From CAWCWN01 sp963799245 (GTDB taxonomy: Bacteria > Chloroflexota > Ktedonobacteria > Ktedonobacterales > Ktedonobacteraceae), in contig CAWCWN010000003.1 in assembly GCA_963799245.1 (NCBI GenBank), forward strand, positions 2,542,001-2,606,000: 64,000 bases of DNA, given 5' to 3'. Position numbers and translations under genes: made by a program. The notes below the pieces were generated by a model that was not told where the DNA came from, did no database searches, and saw nothing but the letters and a program-made list of their open reading frames with translations. Positions 62,353-64,000 of this stretch are shown one piece after another; the first letter of the stretch is position 1; every line of letters starts with the position of its first letter.

Positions 62353-63954
62353 GTGAATGAAGGAGCATGGCGCAAACGCCTCTCGATCTGGCGCAGTCGC
62401 CTCTACCTCTACCCGGCGCCTGAGCCATTAGCTCATAGCAACGCGTTCTGGCTGGCAATGGGACTGGTTACTTTGCTGGTCGCCCTGTTTGCCGCCTACT
62501 TTATTCTCTACCTGGCGGGCCTGCAGGACGCCTTTCTCACAAATGCCGAGGACATGGGGATCATGGATCAGGCCATCTGGAGCACGATCCACGGGCATCT
62601 CCTGCACCAGACGATCTGCAATATCGTCAATGACACCAACTGCTATACAGCGGCAGGTGTCATGCGCTTTGCCATTCACTTTGAACCCATCCTCCTCCCC
62701 ACTTCATTGTTGTACCTGGCCTGGCCTGATCCAAAGGCGCTCCAGGTCCTGCAAACGCTGATAGTGGCCGGGGGGGCCTATCCCGCCTTCTGGCTGGCGC
62801 GCTTGCGCCTGCGTAACGAGTGGGCGAGCGTTGCCGTGGCGCTGCTCTACCTGCTCTATCCCGCCCAGCAATATGCCCTCGTCTTTGATTTTCACGCCGT
62901 CACCTTCACCGCCTCCCTGCTGCTCTTTAGCCTGTATTTTATGTACACACGGCGCACTGCCTGGCTGTTCGTCTTTGCCGTGTTGGCGATGGCCTGTAAA
63001 GAGGAGATTCCCGTGCTCGTGGCCGGCTTTGGCCTGTGGTCAATGCTCTTGCAGCGTCGCTGGCGCAGCGGCCTGCTGCTGGCGCTGCTCGCCATGGCCT
63101 GGACGGTGGTGAGCCTGCTGGTTGTGCATCTCTCCAGCCCGCTCGGCCACTCACCTCTGACCTCCCGCTATAGCTACCTCGGCGGCAGCCTTGCGCAGAT
63201 TGTTCATATCCTCCTGCTCCATCCCCGCGCCATGCTCAGACAGCACGTGCTGGAGCAAAGTCACCGCGCCTACCTGAACGGCCTCCTGGCCCCGCCAGGC
63301 TACCTGCCGCTCTTTGCTCCCTGGGTGCTGGTCCTGGCCCTGCCGACCCTGCTCTTAAACCTCTTCAGCTCGGACCCGGGGATGTACAGCGGCATATTCC
63401 AGTACAACGCCGAGTTCGTGCCGGTGCTGATCTTTGCAACCATCGAGGCCGTGGTGCTGATCCTGGCGCTGGCACGGCGACTGACCATGCCCGAGCAAGG
63501 GAGGAGGTTACCCTGGCTCCAACACGCCCTGCTGGCGCTGCTCCTGGCTTATACGCTGGTGGGTGTGGTGCGCGCGGACGCATCTGCGGGCGCCATGCCC
63601 TGGGCGCGAGGGTTTCGCTGGTCGCTGGTCAGTGCCCATGGCGAGCTGGCCCGGCGCTTTATCGCACTACTGCCGCCGGCGGCCTCGGTCTCGGCCCAGA
63701 CACACCTGGTGCCCCACCTGAGCCAGCGTTTGAACGTCTATATGTTTCCGTACGCGGACGAGCAGGCTGACTACATCTTGCTCGACCTGGGTGGCGATAG
63801 ATATCCCTTCGCCAGCGTACAGGCCTACCAGCGCGAGGTCAAAAAGGTTCTGCGCAGCGGACAATATGGCATCCTGGCGGCCCAGGACGGCTACCTCCTG
63901 CTCAAGCGCGGACTCGCTCCTCCGGCCGCGCTGCCGGCAGCTTTATCCCCCTGA
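62353..63954 (+). CDS. DUF2079 polytopic membrane protein
   Basis: A 533-residue membrane protein of the DUF2079 family, related to GT-C type glycosyltransferases. About 10-11 helices; the first large loop has TNAEDMGIMDQAIWSTIHGH and MRFAIHFEPILLPTSLLYLA, which match the family's conserved D-x-x-x-x-D-Q-x-x-W and H-F-x-P motifs. The middle has FAVLAMACKEEIPVLVAGFG. The last 120 residues form an extracellular domain. GTG 62353, 14 bases after the previous stop, is the best start because the coding pattern begins there. With the two preceding genes it suggests assembly of a lipid-linked glycan. Confidence 0.85.
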   Translation: MNEGAWRKRLSIWRSRLYLYPAPEPLAHSNAFWLAMGLVTLLVALFAAYFILYLAGLQDAFLTNAEDMGIMDQAIWSTIHGHLLHQTICNIVNDTNCYTAAGVMRFAIHFEPILLPTSLLYLAWPDPKALQVLQTLIVAGGAYPAFWLARLRLRNEWASVAVALLYLLYPAQQYALVFDFHAVTFTASLLLFSLYFMYTRRTAWLFVFAVLAMACKEEIPVLVAGFGLWSMLLQRRWRSGLLLALLAMAWTVVSLLVVHLSSPLGHSPLTSRYSYLGGSLAQIVHILLLHPRAMLRQHVLEQSHRAYLNGLLAPPGYLPLFAPWVLVLALPTLLLNLFSSDPGMYSGIFQYNAEFVPVLIFATIEAVVLILALARRLTMPEQGRRLPWLQHALLALLLAYTLVGVVRADASAGAMPWARGFRWSLVSAHGELARRFIALLPPAASVSAQTHLVPHLSQRLNVYMFPYADEQADYILLDLGGDRYPFASVQAYQREVKKVLRSGQYGILAAQDGYLLLKRGLAPPAALPAALSP

Positions 63955-64000
63955 TATGCTACCTGGCCCCTGAGCGCCCCCCTCCGCCGTCGAGGCGCCG

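Overview
ORGANISM. Most of the DNA is GC-rich. It carries many insertion sequences of several families, tetratricopeptide proteins, a MalT-like LuxR giant, a Ser/Thr kinase remnant, a sortase with its surface partner, and repeated frameshifts and stop codons in otherwise recognisable genes. This mixture suggests a large, mobile-element-laden genome of the Ktedonobacteria type (Chloroflexota). That is inference from gene style only; no rRNA or other phylogenetic marker gene was found except tmRNA. LAYOUT. 1-6.3 kb: a ParE/RelE-like toxin-antitoxin pair, an ISL3 relic, a P-loop NTPase and a TPR gene broken by an in-frame stop. 6.6-56.9 kb: probably one integrated element of about 50 kb. Its right end is a xis-int pair 82 bp from the 3' end of a complete tmRNA gene (ssrA). 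A 32-bp direct repeat of that 3' end, with a matching terminator hairpin beside it, lies at 6609-6640. Inside are a CPA2 cation/proton antiporter, a VapBC-like pair, a response regulator, a tandem ribbon-helix-helix protein, three genes of an unrecognised repeat family ending in YKxLYPL, a SHOCT protein, a broken cupredoxin lipoprotein, GNAT enzymes, an ion-channel-like membrane protein, a ClC channel, a sortase beside a surface beta-propeller protein, an envelope lipoprotein, a zinc-finger-fused LuxR regulator, a nucleoside phosphorylase and a cysteine-rich orphan. No conjugation genes were recognised. 57.3-64 kb: chromosomal-looking genes, namely an FlK-like thioesterase, a glycerophosphodiester phosphodiesterase, and a tightly packed operon of a GT2 glycosyltransferase, an LPG-synthase-type flippase-like protein and a DUF2079 membrane protein. 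MOBILE DNA. Two near-identical TnpB-only IS605-type elements, both inserted next to TTAT so that the empty sites can be rebuilt. Two identical inverted 1216-bp DDE elements, one with a 6-bp target duplication inside an older integrase gene. Two IS630 elements read through by -1 frameshifting and one IS630 fragment. One intact IS1182, one frameshifted IS1182-like element and one IS1182 relic. Two IS1-like elements. One IS110. One ISAs1 relic. At least four non-autonomous inverted-repeat elements are present. One of them, 44474-44869, has TGTC termini, multiple internal 18-bp repeats and a 5-bp ATACC target duplication, which looks like a miniature TniA/TnsB (Tn7/Tn5053-type) transposon. HOW IT WORKS TOGETHER. 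The island cargo leans toward ion transport, envelope and regulation. Much of it is decaying, and IS activity explains most of the broken genes.
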